From contig JBJHBJ010000037.1 of NCBI GenBank assembly GCA_050485425.1, positions 1-45,865 on the forward strand: DNA of 45,865 nucleotides. Reading direction: 5' to 3'. The DNA is from LSCE01 sp050485425. GTDB lineage: Bacteria; Pseudomonadota; Gammaproteobacteria; Nitrococcales; Aquisalimonadaceae. Numbering within the stretch: position 1 is the stretch's first letter; each line of letters starts with the position of its first letter. Shown here piece after piece: positions 16,902-23,723 of the stretch. Both the position numbers and the translations under genes were made by a program. The notes below the pieces were generated by a model. That model saw nothing but the letters and a program-made list of their open reading frames with translations. It searched no databases and was not told where the DNA came from.

Positions 16902-17393
16902 GCCCTGGTTGTCAGAGAGGTCAAACGAGAAGGTGGGAAGGAGCCGCCCGGGAATGCTACCCGATTCGGTGCTACCGGTAAGAACGCCCCCGGCGGCCAG
17001 GTAGAAGCGCTCCGCATGAGGGTCACCCTGAACAACCAGTTTCGTCCCGCCCATTGCCGATGTAACGGACTTGGCGTGCTCGACCAGAAGCCGGCCGAAA
17101 CCCTTGCCGATGAAAGCAGGCTCCACGAACAATGCCTCAAGCTCGAACTCTGTCCCGCTCTGACGCTTCAGCGCATGGAAGCCCACGACCTGCCCCGCGC
17201 CCTCTAGGACGAAGAACCGCACGCGCTCGGACAGCAACTGATCCTCACCGTAAGACAACTCTGCCCGGCACGCCTGAAGGAACTCAGGCGAATAACCCCA
17301 GTGTGCTTTGGACCGCAAGGCAAGTTCGCTGAGCGAGGGTGCCTCATCGACGCGGGCTGGGCGGATGAGACTCTTCTCAGGTGACAGGTTCAT
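16896..17393 (-). CDS. GNAT family N-acetyltransferase (cassette gene)
   Basis: A 165-residue acetyltransferase from the ATG at 17393 (MNLSPEKSLIRPARVDEAPSL), 36 bp after the attC core at 17430. Motif A is ELEALFVEPAFIGKGFGRLLVEHA with the GKGFG loop. Motif B is KLVVQGDPHAERFYLAAGGVLTG. The substrate is unknown. An in-frame start at 17435 would lie inside the attC site and is unlikely. Confidence 0.88.
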   Translation of the reverse strand: MNLSPEKSLIRPARVDEAPSLSELALRSKAHWGYSPEFLQACRAELSYGEDQLLSERVRFFVLEGAGQVVGFHALKRQSGTEFELEALFVEPAFIGKGFGRLLVEHAKSVTSAMGGTKLVVQGDPHAERFYLAAGGVLTGSTESGSIPGRLLPTFSFDLSDNQGG

Positions 17394-17429
17394 GCTGCGT
17401 AACGTCCAACTTAACCTGCCGGCTCGTAC

Positions 17430-17488
17430 GCCCAACGCTGGCGCTGAGCCGCCGTGTCTTCGCGGTCGGCTTCAGCGCATGGTTCGGC
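17430..17488 (-). other. attC recombination site 1 (59 bp)
   Basis: The best attC in the window. On the minus strand it runs GCCGAAC ... GTTGGGC. The cores pair with each other apart from one position, and the last core is a perfect GTTRRRY. The inner arms GCGCTGAAGCCG and CGGCTCAGCGC are nearly fully complementary with one extrahelical base, the asymmetry used for strand choice by integron integrases. It starts just after the TAG of the GNAT gene at 17490. Confidence 0.8.
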
Positions 17489-17489
17489 T

Positions 17490-17948
17490 CTACTTACCGG
17501 GCTTGGCAACGAAAGCCTGCTTCGCGTGGCGGTCAAAGCCAGCAGACTCATAAAACGCAAAAGTCGCTTCGTCTTTGCGCCCTGTCATGAGCATGGCCTT
17601 ATAGCAGCCCGCCTCCCATGCCGACTCCAGCGCATGGCGAAGTACAGCTTTGCCGTAACCTTTCTCCCTGTGCTGCGCATGAGTCACGACGTTTTCCACG
17701 ACCGCGTACGGACGACAGCCGCGCGTGAGATTCGGGACTATCACCAGCGTGCAGGAACTGATTAGCGCGCCAGAGACAAATCCACCGAAACACTTCAGAG
17801 CAGGGTTATGCCGAAAATTTACCCATGCTGTCTCAACGTTGCTGCGTGCTGGCAGCGGCGCATCAGCGACATGAAGATGCTCATAAAGACAAAGCAGCTG
17901 ATCTAGCTCCGACGACTCAACTTCCCTGATTAGCACCCATTCTCCCAT
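17490..17948 (-). CDS. GNAT family N-acetyltransferase (cassette gene)
   Basis: A 152-residue acetyltransferase from the ATG at 17948 (MGEWVLIREVESSELDQLL). Motif A is YAVVENVVTHAQHREKGYGKAVLRHAL with the REKGYG loop. Motif B is CYKAMLMTGRKDEATFAFYESAGF. It is like small GNATs common in integrons and near toxin-antitoxin genes. A GTG at 17969 could add seven residues. It is the cassette nearest to darG, and its stop lies directly before attC site 1. Confidence 0.87.
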   Translation of the reverse strand: MGEWVLIREVESSELDQLLCLYEHLHVADAPLPARSNVETAWVNFRHNPALKCFGGFVSGALISSCTLVIVPNLTRGCRPYAVVENVVTHAQHREKGYGKAVLRHALESAWEAGCYKAMLMTGRKDEATFAFYESAGFDRHAKQAFVAKPGK

Positions 17949-18026
17949 CCGCCGAACGTCTAAGCACACGTGCGCGAGTTTATGAGCGCCCCACTGTTAT
18001 TCCGACATATGGCGATGTGGTGCCAC

Positions 18027-19100
18027 TCAAGCCTGCAGGGAAACCTGCTGTAGGCGGTTCAGGGCTAGTTCCAGTTTCGGCAGATCAAACAGTTTGAGTT
18101 TGCGCCGGGCCGCATACTCACCCTCCGACCAGTGGCTGACGCCCTCCAGCAGAGCCTGGGGCTCAGGCGCGATGTGTTCTTGGGCTAGCAGCCAATCTAC
18201 GGTGGACAGGAGCTCTAGCCCGAACGGCGACTCAAAGCCGTCAATCAGGCGTGTGGTTTTTTCTAGCGCCGGCAGGAAAGCCTTAGCCTCGGTTTTCAGA
18301 TACAGCGCCACCTTGTCACGCTTGGCATCGTTGAACCAGATGGTGTCCAGCGGTTCACAGTCGCCGATGCGTTTGTCACTTTTGAGGTAGCTGCCATCCA
18401 GAGCATCCAGCAGGTGGCGCAAGCGGTCCGCATAAGGGCCGTAGTGTTTGGCCTCGAAGCGCAGGTCGAGGGGGTTGTCCAGGCCTTCCGTCTCGATAGC
18501 CCGCTCCAGAAACCAGGCCAGCTTCTGGATTTCCAAGAAGCTGCACTCCATACCTAGCACCCAGTAACGGCGTACCAGTTCGGCAATTAGGGCGCGGGCT
18601 GGCGTCAGCTTTTCCACGCCCTTGGTTTTGGCCACATTCTGGTACTGCGCAGTAGGTTCGTATACCACCACCTTCACGCCATCCAGGTCGCCCAAGGCCT
18701 GTACGATATGGGGCCTCACCTCGGCCCAGCTCAGCCCGCCGTTACCGGCCCCCAGAGGAGGAATGGCAATGGAGCGTATACCGTGCTCATTGATAACTCG
18801 GCGTAAATCGGCCAAGCCATCGATAATCCAGGTCATCTGCGACCTAGCGCGCCAATGCCGCTTGGTGGGGAAGTTTATGATCCAGCGCGGGCCCATTAGC
18901 TCGCCGGTATCGGTGACGAACATCCGGCCGGTTTGCACCTCACCTGCCTTGCAGGCCTTGGTGTAGGCGGCCATATTGGTGGGGAAGCGCTCCTTGAACA
19001 TCAACGCGACACCTTTGCCCATCACCCCAACTGTATTCACTGTGTTCACTAGCGCCTCCACCTCGGCGTCGAGCAGATTGCCTGTTGTGTAGGTGATCAT
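18027..19100 (-). CDS. darG: DarG antitoxin: macro-domain DNA ADP-ribosylglycohydrolase
   Basis: A 357-residue protein. Residues 1-155 are a macro domain of the DarG type: ITYTTGNLLDAEVEALVNTVN, then GVMGKGVALMFKERFP (the ribose-binding loop), WIINFPTKRHWR and SIAIPPLGAGNGGLSW. This domain removes ADP-ribose from thymidine on DNA. Residues about 165-357 are the C-terminal half that in known DarG binds and blocks DarT (LIAELVRRYWVLGMECSFLEIQKLAWFLERA onward). Length is typical. It starts 27 bp after the darT stop in the same orientation, so antitoxin is last in a three-gene operon. This is the defence and toxin-antitoxin module known to act against phage. Confidence 0.93.
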   Translation of the reverse strand: MITYTTGNLLDAEVEALVNTVNTVGVMGKGVALMFKERFPTNMAAYTKACKAGEVQTGRMFVTDTGELMGPRWIINFPTKRHWRARSQMTWIIDGLADLRRVINEHGIRSIAIPPLGAGNGGLSWAEVRPHIVQALGDLDGVKVVVYEPTAQYQNVAKTKGVEKLTPARALIAELVRRYWVLGMECSFLEIQKLAWFLERAIETEGLDNPLDLRFEAKHYGPYADRLRHLLDALDGSYLKSDKRIGDCEPLDTIWFNDAKRDKVALYLKTEAKAFLPALEKTTRLIDGFESPFGLELLSTVDWLLAQEHIAPEPQALLEGVSHWSEGEYAARRKLKLFDLPKLELALNRLQQVSLQA

Positions 19101-19127
19101 GGGGCTCTCCTGACAAGTGCCATATGC

Positions 19128-19772
19128 TTAAAAATACCACTGGGGAATGCAGCGAACATCCAGGTGGACACCCAGCGCCGCCGCCTGTTGTTGTAATTCG
19201 TCCTGTACCTGCGCGGTGTAGCATACCGCGCCGAGCAGCATCTGGATGGGCGCCTGCCCATAAATCAGCGCTTCGGCCTGATAGCGCTCCACCTTCTCCG
19301 GGTCATTCGGGTCGCGCTGGAAATTGCGTTGCTGTAACAGCGGCCAGTCAATGGTGCTCAGATGCGCAAGGTCATTGTAATAGTTTGCCGTCATCGTGTA
19401 AGCATGGCGGTCGGTAAATACATAGGGTAACCCTTGTTCCGCCACCCGATGCAGACTGGAAACCAAAATCACAATATCCGCATTGGCTACGCGTGCAACA
19501 CCGCCCCGTCCTGTGTGTATGTTGTACAGCATCGGAGAGAAAGGAGTGAAATAAAAGGGCACATAGTCATTTAGCATGCCGCCCGGCCGAACTGGCACCG
19601 TTCGCTGCCCTCGGCGGTCGATCAGCTCCGGGTTGCCAATAGTCACCCAGTTCGGCGATCGAGTAGTCCCATTGCCGGCGTGCAAGCCATTGGCCAGAAT
19701 CCACGGCAGGTTCCGGCGGTGTGTAATTCGCCAGATCAGTGCCTTTTGGGGATTCAGGTTTTTATATGCCAT
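19128..19772 (-). CDS. darT: DarT toxin: DNA thymidine ADP-ribosyltransferase
   Basis: A 214-residue DUF4433/DarT protein. The NAD-binding start is ALIWRITHRRNLPWILANGL; the IYHIT-type His of some family members is Arg here, as in other members of this branch. Then come DRRGQRTVPVRPGG (R53/R54, aligned with the catalytic Arg of Thermus DarT) and NDYVPFYFTPFSPML. Next is GLPYVFTDRHAY, and the catalytic Glu in YQAEALIYG (E167). Nothing suggests inactivation. It would ADP-ribosylate thymidine in single-stranded DNA and block replication unless DarG is present. The start overlaps the upstream stop as TAATG (19770-19774). Confidence 0.93.
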   Translation of the reverse strand: MAYKNLNPQKALIWRITHRRNLPWILANGLHAGNGTTRSPNWVTIGNPELIDRRGQRTVPVRPGGMLNDYVPFYFTPFSPMLYNIHTGRGGVARVANADIVILVSSLHRVAEQGLPYVFTDRHAYTMTANYYNDLAHLSTIDWPLLQQRNFQRDPNDPEKVERYQAEALIYGQAPIQMLLGAVCYTAQVQDELQQQAAALGVHLDVRCIPQWYF

Positions 19773-20341
19773 TAGCAGAACATGCCTCGGTTAACAGTTA
19801 CATCAAGAATAATTCCACGCCTTGAAATCTCTCCGATTACCACATCTTTGACGTGATCCGTTTTAACAAAAATCTTGAAAAAATCTGAAGCGCTGACCGG
19901 TGTAGGAGATAAGCACTCTGCCATGCAGACGTTCTTGCAATCAGCGTTACTGTAATCTCGATTATCCATTAGATCCCAATCAATCAGGTCAAAGCCTTCC
20001 TGATAATCGTATAATCTGAAGTCCTGCCTGGCCAAAGGGTGCCGTGGTAGAATCTTCCAGTTTCTGCCTTCAGCAAGAGCACGTCGTACCGTTATCAAGA
20101 CGAAGTTCTCATCTAGTCGGTCCTTCTGTACGCGCCCGTCAAAGGGGTTGCGCGAGAACCAATGGAACGGAACATAACCATCCAGACCATGCTCCTTACG
20201 CCCAGCCAGAATATCTGCGTCAGCGATATCATGAAAGACGCCCAAACCCGCTCTGGGCCGAAGGCCGATATCCAGAATCGAGCTCATATTGTCTAGGCCT
20301 GTTAAATGGTAAACCAATTTCTGATTTTTGATGGTTGGCAT
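19772..20341 (-). CDS. second, divergent DarT-like ADP-ribosyltransferase
   Basis: A 189-residue protein that aligns with the neighbouring DarT along its whole length, although identity is low. LVYHLTGLDNMSSILDIGL matches the DarT N-terminus and keeps the His that DarT lacks here. GRKEHGLDGYVPFHWFSRNPF matches the RRGQR...DYVPFYFTPF block (R48). VLITVRRALAEGRNWKILPRHPL matches VILVSSLHRVAEQ...FTDRH, and CMAECLSPTPV matches the catalytic Glu motif (E142). All three positions expected for catalysis are therefore kept. It is first in the operon and joined to darT by TAATG. The role is inferred: a second toxin of other specificity, or a regulator. GGAG lies 10 bases before the ATG. Confidence 0.82.
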   Translation of the reverse strand: MPTIKNQKLVYHLTGLDNMSSILDIGLRPRAGLGVFHDIADADILAGRKEHGLDGYVPFHWFSRNPFDGRVQKDRLDENFVLITVRRALAEGRNWKILPRHPLARQDFRLYDYQEGFDLIDWDLMDNRDYSNADCKNVCMAECLSPTPVSASDFFKIFVKTDHVKDVVIGEISRRGIILDVTVNRGMFC

Positions 20342-20371
20342 GGGTTATAGGCTCCAGTTGATTGTGCGGAA

Positions 20372-20402
20372 TTGATCAGTCTAATCCAGCTCTTGATCAG
20401 TC
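20372..20402 (-). promoter_or_regulatory. putative operator: two direct TTGATCAGTC repeats 21 bp apart
   Basis: TTGATCAGTC occurs at 20372-20381 and exactly again at 20393-20402, each with a central TGATCA palindrome. A start-to-start spacing of 21 bp is two helical turns, so bound proteins would sit on the same DNA face. It lies 31-61 bp upstream of the first toxin-like gene, next to a TATAAC box (20345-20350 on the minus strand). This is the place for operon control; the binding protein is unknown. Confidence 0.5.
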
Positions 20403-20426
20403 CTTGCCGGTCAGAAGATCATGCGC

Positions 20427-20469
20427 TAACCCGAATTTTTATTTTGAAGGTATTTTCGGTTATTTTTTT
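20427..20469 (+). terminator. hairpin with seven-T tail, plus-strand direction
   Basis: TAACCCGAA and TTCGGTTA pair with one bulged C and are followed by A and seven T. No plus-strand gene ends here. It could stop antisense transcription coming out of the toxin operon, or simply be a structured AT-rich remnant. Confidence 0.35.
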
Positions 20470-20736
20470 GCGCTAGATAGCTTTTTATTGATAGCGTTGT
20501 ACCTATAAAAATCAGTTTTTTCTACTGCATTGGAGGCGAAGGCAGCGTCGAAGTTCGTAATGTTCTGGTTTGGCTGGCATCTATGACGTCTCCCTGAGCC
20601 TCTCGTCTGAACCATACCTTTACCCAACGAGCATTGTTCAACTGCGTGAAGCAGTTTAGTACTTTTACGGCGCCTGCCCCCTCCTAACAGTTGAAAGGGG
20701 GGCAAAGCGAGATCTGTGCTCGTTTAGGGGAGTACG

Positions 20737-21372
20737 CTAAAATCTGTAATGTGCGCTTAGTGTGATCAGCCCCACATCCACCTCCCCTGTGGAGCCGTCG
20801 TCACCGACATTCCGGTAGCTTTCCACGTCCAGGCGCAGGCCCCAGTGGGTGAAGGTGTATTCCACGCCCAGGCCGAATTTGAGGTCGGTGGAGTTGGCGG
20901 TTTCCCGGGAGCGGCGAAACGGTTCGCGGTCTATGACTTCGTAGAGTTGGGATTCCATGCGCGAGCGGGCGATGCCCAGCCGGGCGAACACGCGCCAGCT
21001 TGCGGTCAGGTCCAGGCCGGCCACGGCGTCCACGTACACGGCGGAGCCTTCCCATTCCTCGCGGAAGCCGTCGCGGGTGCTGCCGGGGTCGCGGACTTCC
21101 AGTTCGAATTCGCCGAAGCGCACGAAGCCGGTTTCCACGGCGATGATGGGGTTGATCTGGTAGCCCAGGTACATGCGCAGGGCGCCGCCGGTGTCTTCCT
21201 TTTCGCGGATCAGCCAGCCGTCGCTGCGCAGGTCGCTTTCTGCATCGTCCAGGTCCACGGCCGCGCCGCCTACGCCCAGGCCCAGGTACCAGCCCGTGGG
21301 GGCGGGGCTTGCCGTTGCGGTGGTGATGCCCAGGGCGAGCAGCGGCAGGGCGGTGAGTATGTGCTTGATCAT
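20737..21372 (-). CDS. outer-membrane beta-barrel protein (OmpA/OmpW-like fold)
   Basis: A 211-residue protein from the ATG at 21372, which has AGGGA at good spacing; the ATG at 21381 is too close to it. Signal peptide MIKHILTALPLLALGITTATAS precedes the mature start PAPTGWYLGLGVGGAAVDL. Alternating strands follow (GALRMYLGYQINPIIAVETGFVRFGEFELEV) and the protein ends on an aromatic residue as ITLSAHYRF, the barrel-insertion signal. It is probably an eight-stranded barrel with function unknown. It marks the return to ordinary chromosome next to the toxin operon. Confidence 0.85.
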   Translation of the reverse strand: MIKHILTALPLLALGITTATASPAPTGWYLGLGVGGAAVDLDDAESDLRSDGWLIREKEDTGGALRMYLGYQINPIIAVETGFVRFGEFELEVRDPGSTRDGFREEWEGSAVYVDAVAGLDLTASWRVFARLGIARSRMESQLYEVIDREPFRRSRETANSTDLKFGLGVEYTFTHWGLRLDVESYRNVGDDGSTGEVDVGLITLSAHYRF

Positions 21373-21468
21373 GTAGTACATCCCTGGTGGTAAACGCGGC
21401 GGTTGGTGCCGGAATCAGGCGGCTTCCGTGGCGGTGAGCGCTGCGCGGGCTCGGTATCCATGGATACT

Positions 21469-21501
21469 ACTAACCTTTAAGGGGGTAATGCCATGTCCCG
21501 G
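21469..21501 (+). repeat. solitary diverged copy of the MITE terminal repeat
   Basis: ACTAACCTTTAAGG at 21469 continues with GGGTAATGCCATG, matching the 33-bp terminal repeat of the element at 8925-9188 at all but a few positions over the first 28 bases. The following bases (GCCAGGCGTGCCAGGCGCAGTAC, about 21521-21543) resemble that element's internal GGCAAGGCGCG module. No opposing terminal repeat was found before the monooxygenase gene, so it is a half element. Confidence 0.65.
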
Positions 21502-21606
21502 CATTGTTCTGTGCGCGATTGCCAGGCGTGCCAGGCGCAGTACACTCATGTACGGTGGAGGGGTCTATAAGGTTCCCGGAAAGGGGCGCGCAGGAGGAGT
21601 GTGACG

Positions 21607-23142
21607 ATGGAAGACCGCGGCGGGACACCGCATTACCGCGTGGCCATACTGGGTGCCGGGTTCTCGGGCCTGGGCATGGGCATCAATCTGAAGCGCTCGG
21701 GTGAGAGCGACTTCATCGTGTTCGACAAGGAAGCCGGTGTCGGCGGCACCTGGTGGGTGAACGACTACCCCGGCTGCGCCTGCGATGTGGAGTCCCATCT
21801 CTATTCCTTCTCCTTCGAGCTGAACCCGGAGTGGTCGCGCCTGTACGCGCGGCAGCAGGAAATCCAGCGCTACCTCGAGGCCTGCGTGGAGAAGTACGGG
21901 CTTGCCCCGCACCTGCGGCTGGAAACCGAAATCACGTCCATGGCCTGGGAGGAGGCGGAGCGCCGGTGGCGGCTCACCGATGCGCACGGCAACCAGACCA
22001 CGGCCGATGTGGTGGTGTCCGGTATCGGCGGGCTGTCGGCGCCGTATTACCCGGACATCCCCGGCCTGGCGTCGTTCCAGGGCCGCCGTTTCCATTCCCA
22101 GCAGTGGGATCACGATTACCCGCTGGAGGGTAAGCGGGTGGCGGTGATCGGCACCGGGGCTTCCGCCATCCAGTTCGTGCCGCAGATCCAGCGCAAGGTG
22201 GAGCGGCTGGACCTCTACCAGCGCACGCCGCCGTGGATCGTGCCCAAGCCGGACCGGCGCATCAGCGAACGCGAGCAGGAGCGGTTCCGCCGCTACCCGC
22301 TGGTCCAGAAGGCGCTGCGCGCTGGCATCTACTGCATGCTGGAGGGGCGCGTGTTTGGCTTCGCCTTGCATCCGAAGCTGATGGAGTACCCGAAGCGGGT
22401 GGCGCTGCGGCATCTGGAGCGGCAGGTGCCGGACCCGGAAATGCGCCGCAAGCTCACGCCGGACTACAGCTTCGGCTGCAAGCGGGTGCTGATCTCCAAC
22501 GACTTCTATCCCGCCCTGAGCAAGCCCAATGTGCACCTGCTCACCGACGGCATCCGCGAGATCCGGCCCCACGGCGTGGTGGACGGCAACGGCGTCGAGC
22601 GGGAGGTGGACGCCATCATACTCGGCACCGGCTTCCGTGCCGCCGACCCGATACCGGCGGGCATGGTGAAGGGCCGGGGCGGTGAGGATCTTGCGGAACG
22701 CTGGCGGGACGGGCCGGAAGCCTACAAGGGCACCACGGTGGCGGGGTTCCCCAATCTGTTCCTGTTGATGGGGCCGAATACCGGGCTGGGGCACAGTTCG
22801 GTGGTGTACATGATCGAGTCCCAGATCCGCTACGTGATGGATGCGCTGAACAAGATGCGCCGGCACGGGCTGCGGACGGTGGAGGTGCGGCCGAAGGCGC
22901 AGCAGGCCTTCAACGCCCGAGTGCAGGGCCGGCTGGGCGGCACGGTGTGGAATGCCGGCGGCTGCCGGAGCTGGTATCTGCACCCGGTCAGCGGGCGCAA
23001 CGTCACGCTGTGGCCGGGCTTCACCTGGCAGTTCAGGCGCCGCACCCGCCGATTCGACCTGCGCGCCTATGACACCGAACGCCTGTCCGATCCGGTGCGG
23101 GAAGAGGGCGCCGACGGGGCGTCCACCAACACGGTTTCCTGA
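21607..23142 (+). CDS. flavin monooxygenase, Baeyer-Villiger type
   Basis: A 511-residue FAD/NADPH monooxygenase starting at the ATG at 21607, 9 bases after GGAGG; a GTG at 21601 is too close to it. The first Rossmann motif is GAGFSG (16-21), and VGGTWWVNDYPGCACDVESHLYSFSF is typical of cyclohexanone/phenylacetone monooxygenases. The BVMO fingerprint FxGxxxHxxxW is FQGRRFHSQQW (157-167), and the second Rossmann motif is IGTGASA (181-187). Such enzymes insert oxygen next to a ketone to give an ester or lactone. The lactonase-like hydrolase at 37159 could act on such products, though linkage to it is inference. Confidence 0.92.
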   Translation: MEDRGGTPHYRVAILGAGFSGLGMGINLKRSGESDFIVFDKEAGVGGTWWVNDYPGCACDVESHLYSFSFELNPEWSRLYARQQEIQRYLEACVEKYGLAPHLRLETEITSMAWEEAERRWRLTDAHGNQTTADVVVSGIGGLSAPYYPDIPGLASFQGRRFHSQQWDHDYPLEGKRVAVIGTGASAIQFVPQIQRKVERLDLYQRTPPWIVPKPDRRISEREQERFRRYPLVQKALRAGIYCMLEGRVFGFALHPKLMEYPKRVALRHLERQVPDPEMRRKLTPDYSFGCKRVLISNDFYPALSKPNVHLLTDGIREIRPHGVVDGNGVEREVDAIILGTGFRAADPIPAGMVKGRGGEDLAERWRDGPEAYKGTTVAGFPNLFLLMGPNTGLGHSSVVYMIESQIRYVMDALNKMRRHGLRTVEVRPKAQQAFNARVQGRLGGTVWNAGGCRSWYLHPVSGRNVTLWPGFTWQFRRRTRRFDLRAYDTERLSDPVREEGADGASTNTVS

Positions 23143-23149
23143 GCCGCCG

Positions 23150-23174
23150 CACTCCCGGTTCGCCGCCGGGAGTG
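23150..23174 (+). terminator. hairpin after the monooxygenase gene
   Basis: CACTCCCGG (23150-23158) and CCGGGAGTG (23166-23174) form a perfect 9-bp stem with a 7-base loop, 8 bases past the stop. No T-run follows, so it may be a weak terminator or an mRNA-stabilising hairpin. Confidence 0.5.
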
Positions 23175-23222
23175 GTAGCCTTCCCGGCTGTCTGTTCCGA
23201 ACACGCTGGAAAAGGGTGGTTT

Positions 23223-23723
23223 ATGCGGGGCCTGTTTGGTCGAACGCGCAAGGCGGCGTATACCGATAGCCTGGCGTCCCGGTTCGCTTTCTGGATTATC
23301 AACCGGAAGGGGCCGCCGGATGCCGAGGACCTCAAGGCGCTGGAGCGCGAGCGCAAGCGCCACCTGCAGCGCATGGCCTTCGAGATCGGCTTCTACTTCT
23401 CGCTGGGCGTGGTGATGGCCGTGCTGGCGCCGGACTGGGTGGTGATCATCGTGGCGCTGGTGCTGGTGCTGTCGGTGCCGAAGATCATCAAGCTGGGGCG
23501 GGACATGATCGCCACGCCGGCGCTGTTCCGGCCGGCCGAGGAAGTGGCCGGCCTGCTGGACGAGGTGGAGAAGGCGCGCGAGACCTCCGAGACCGTGGCG
23601 CTCTACTGCAAGCAGGTGAAGAAGGCCCGGCGCCCGCTGATGCGGGTGGAGGCGCTGGCGCTGGTCACCGTGCCGCAGCTCAACGAGCAGGACTGGCTGG
23701 AGGAGCCGCCTCCATCTCCGTGA
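23223..23723 (+). CDS. small membrane protein of unknown function
   Basis: A 166-residue protein beginning at the ATG at 23223 after AAGGGTGG. A basic N-terminus (MRGLFGRTRKAAYTDSLASRF), a helical charged stretch (PDAEDLKALERERKRHLQRM), two membrane helices (FEIGFYFSLGVVMAVLAP, WVVIIVALVLVLSVPKII), then an amphipathic helical tail. I do not recognise the family. Its 3' end overlaps the convergent CoA ligase gene by 44 bp, unusual but consistent with the coding pattern of both. Confidence 0.7.
   Translation: MRGLFGRTRKAAYTDSLASRFAFWIINRKGPPDAEDLKALERERKRHLQRMAFEIGFYFSLGVVMAVLAPDWVVIIVALVLVLSVPKIIKLGRDMIATPALFRPAEEVAGLLDEVEKARETSETVALYCKQVKKARRPLMRVEALALVTVPQLNEQDWLEEPPPSP

Larger units (their letters stand above)
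20342..20736. other. AT-rich gap upstream of the darT operon
   Basis: These 395 bp are clearly lower in GC than the surroundings and hold no gene I can support. They contain the spaced direct repeats at 20372-20402, a hairpin followed by seven T at 20427-20469, and a GC hairpin at about 20673-20702 (GCCCCCT with AGGGGGGC) downstream of the barrel gene. An 81-codon minus frame at 20460-20705 has no recognisable features. Confidence 0.5.

Noticed and set aside
20460..20705. 81-codon minus-strand frame upstream of the toxin operon, as a possible extra antitoxin
   Set aside because: No features of a DNA-binding or antitoxin protein, poor start context, and it runs through the hairpins.
12000..21000. 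Integron integrase (intI) or attI
   Set aside because: No tyrosine-recombinase reading frame is present on either strand, so the array is called integrase-less.
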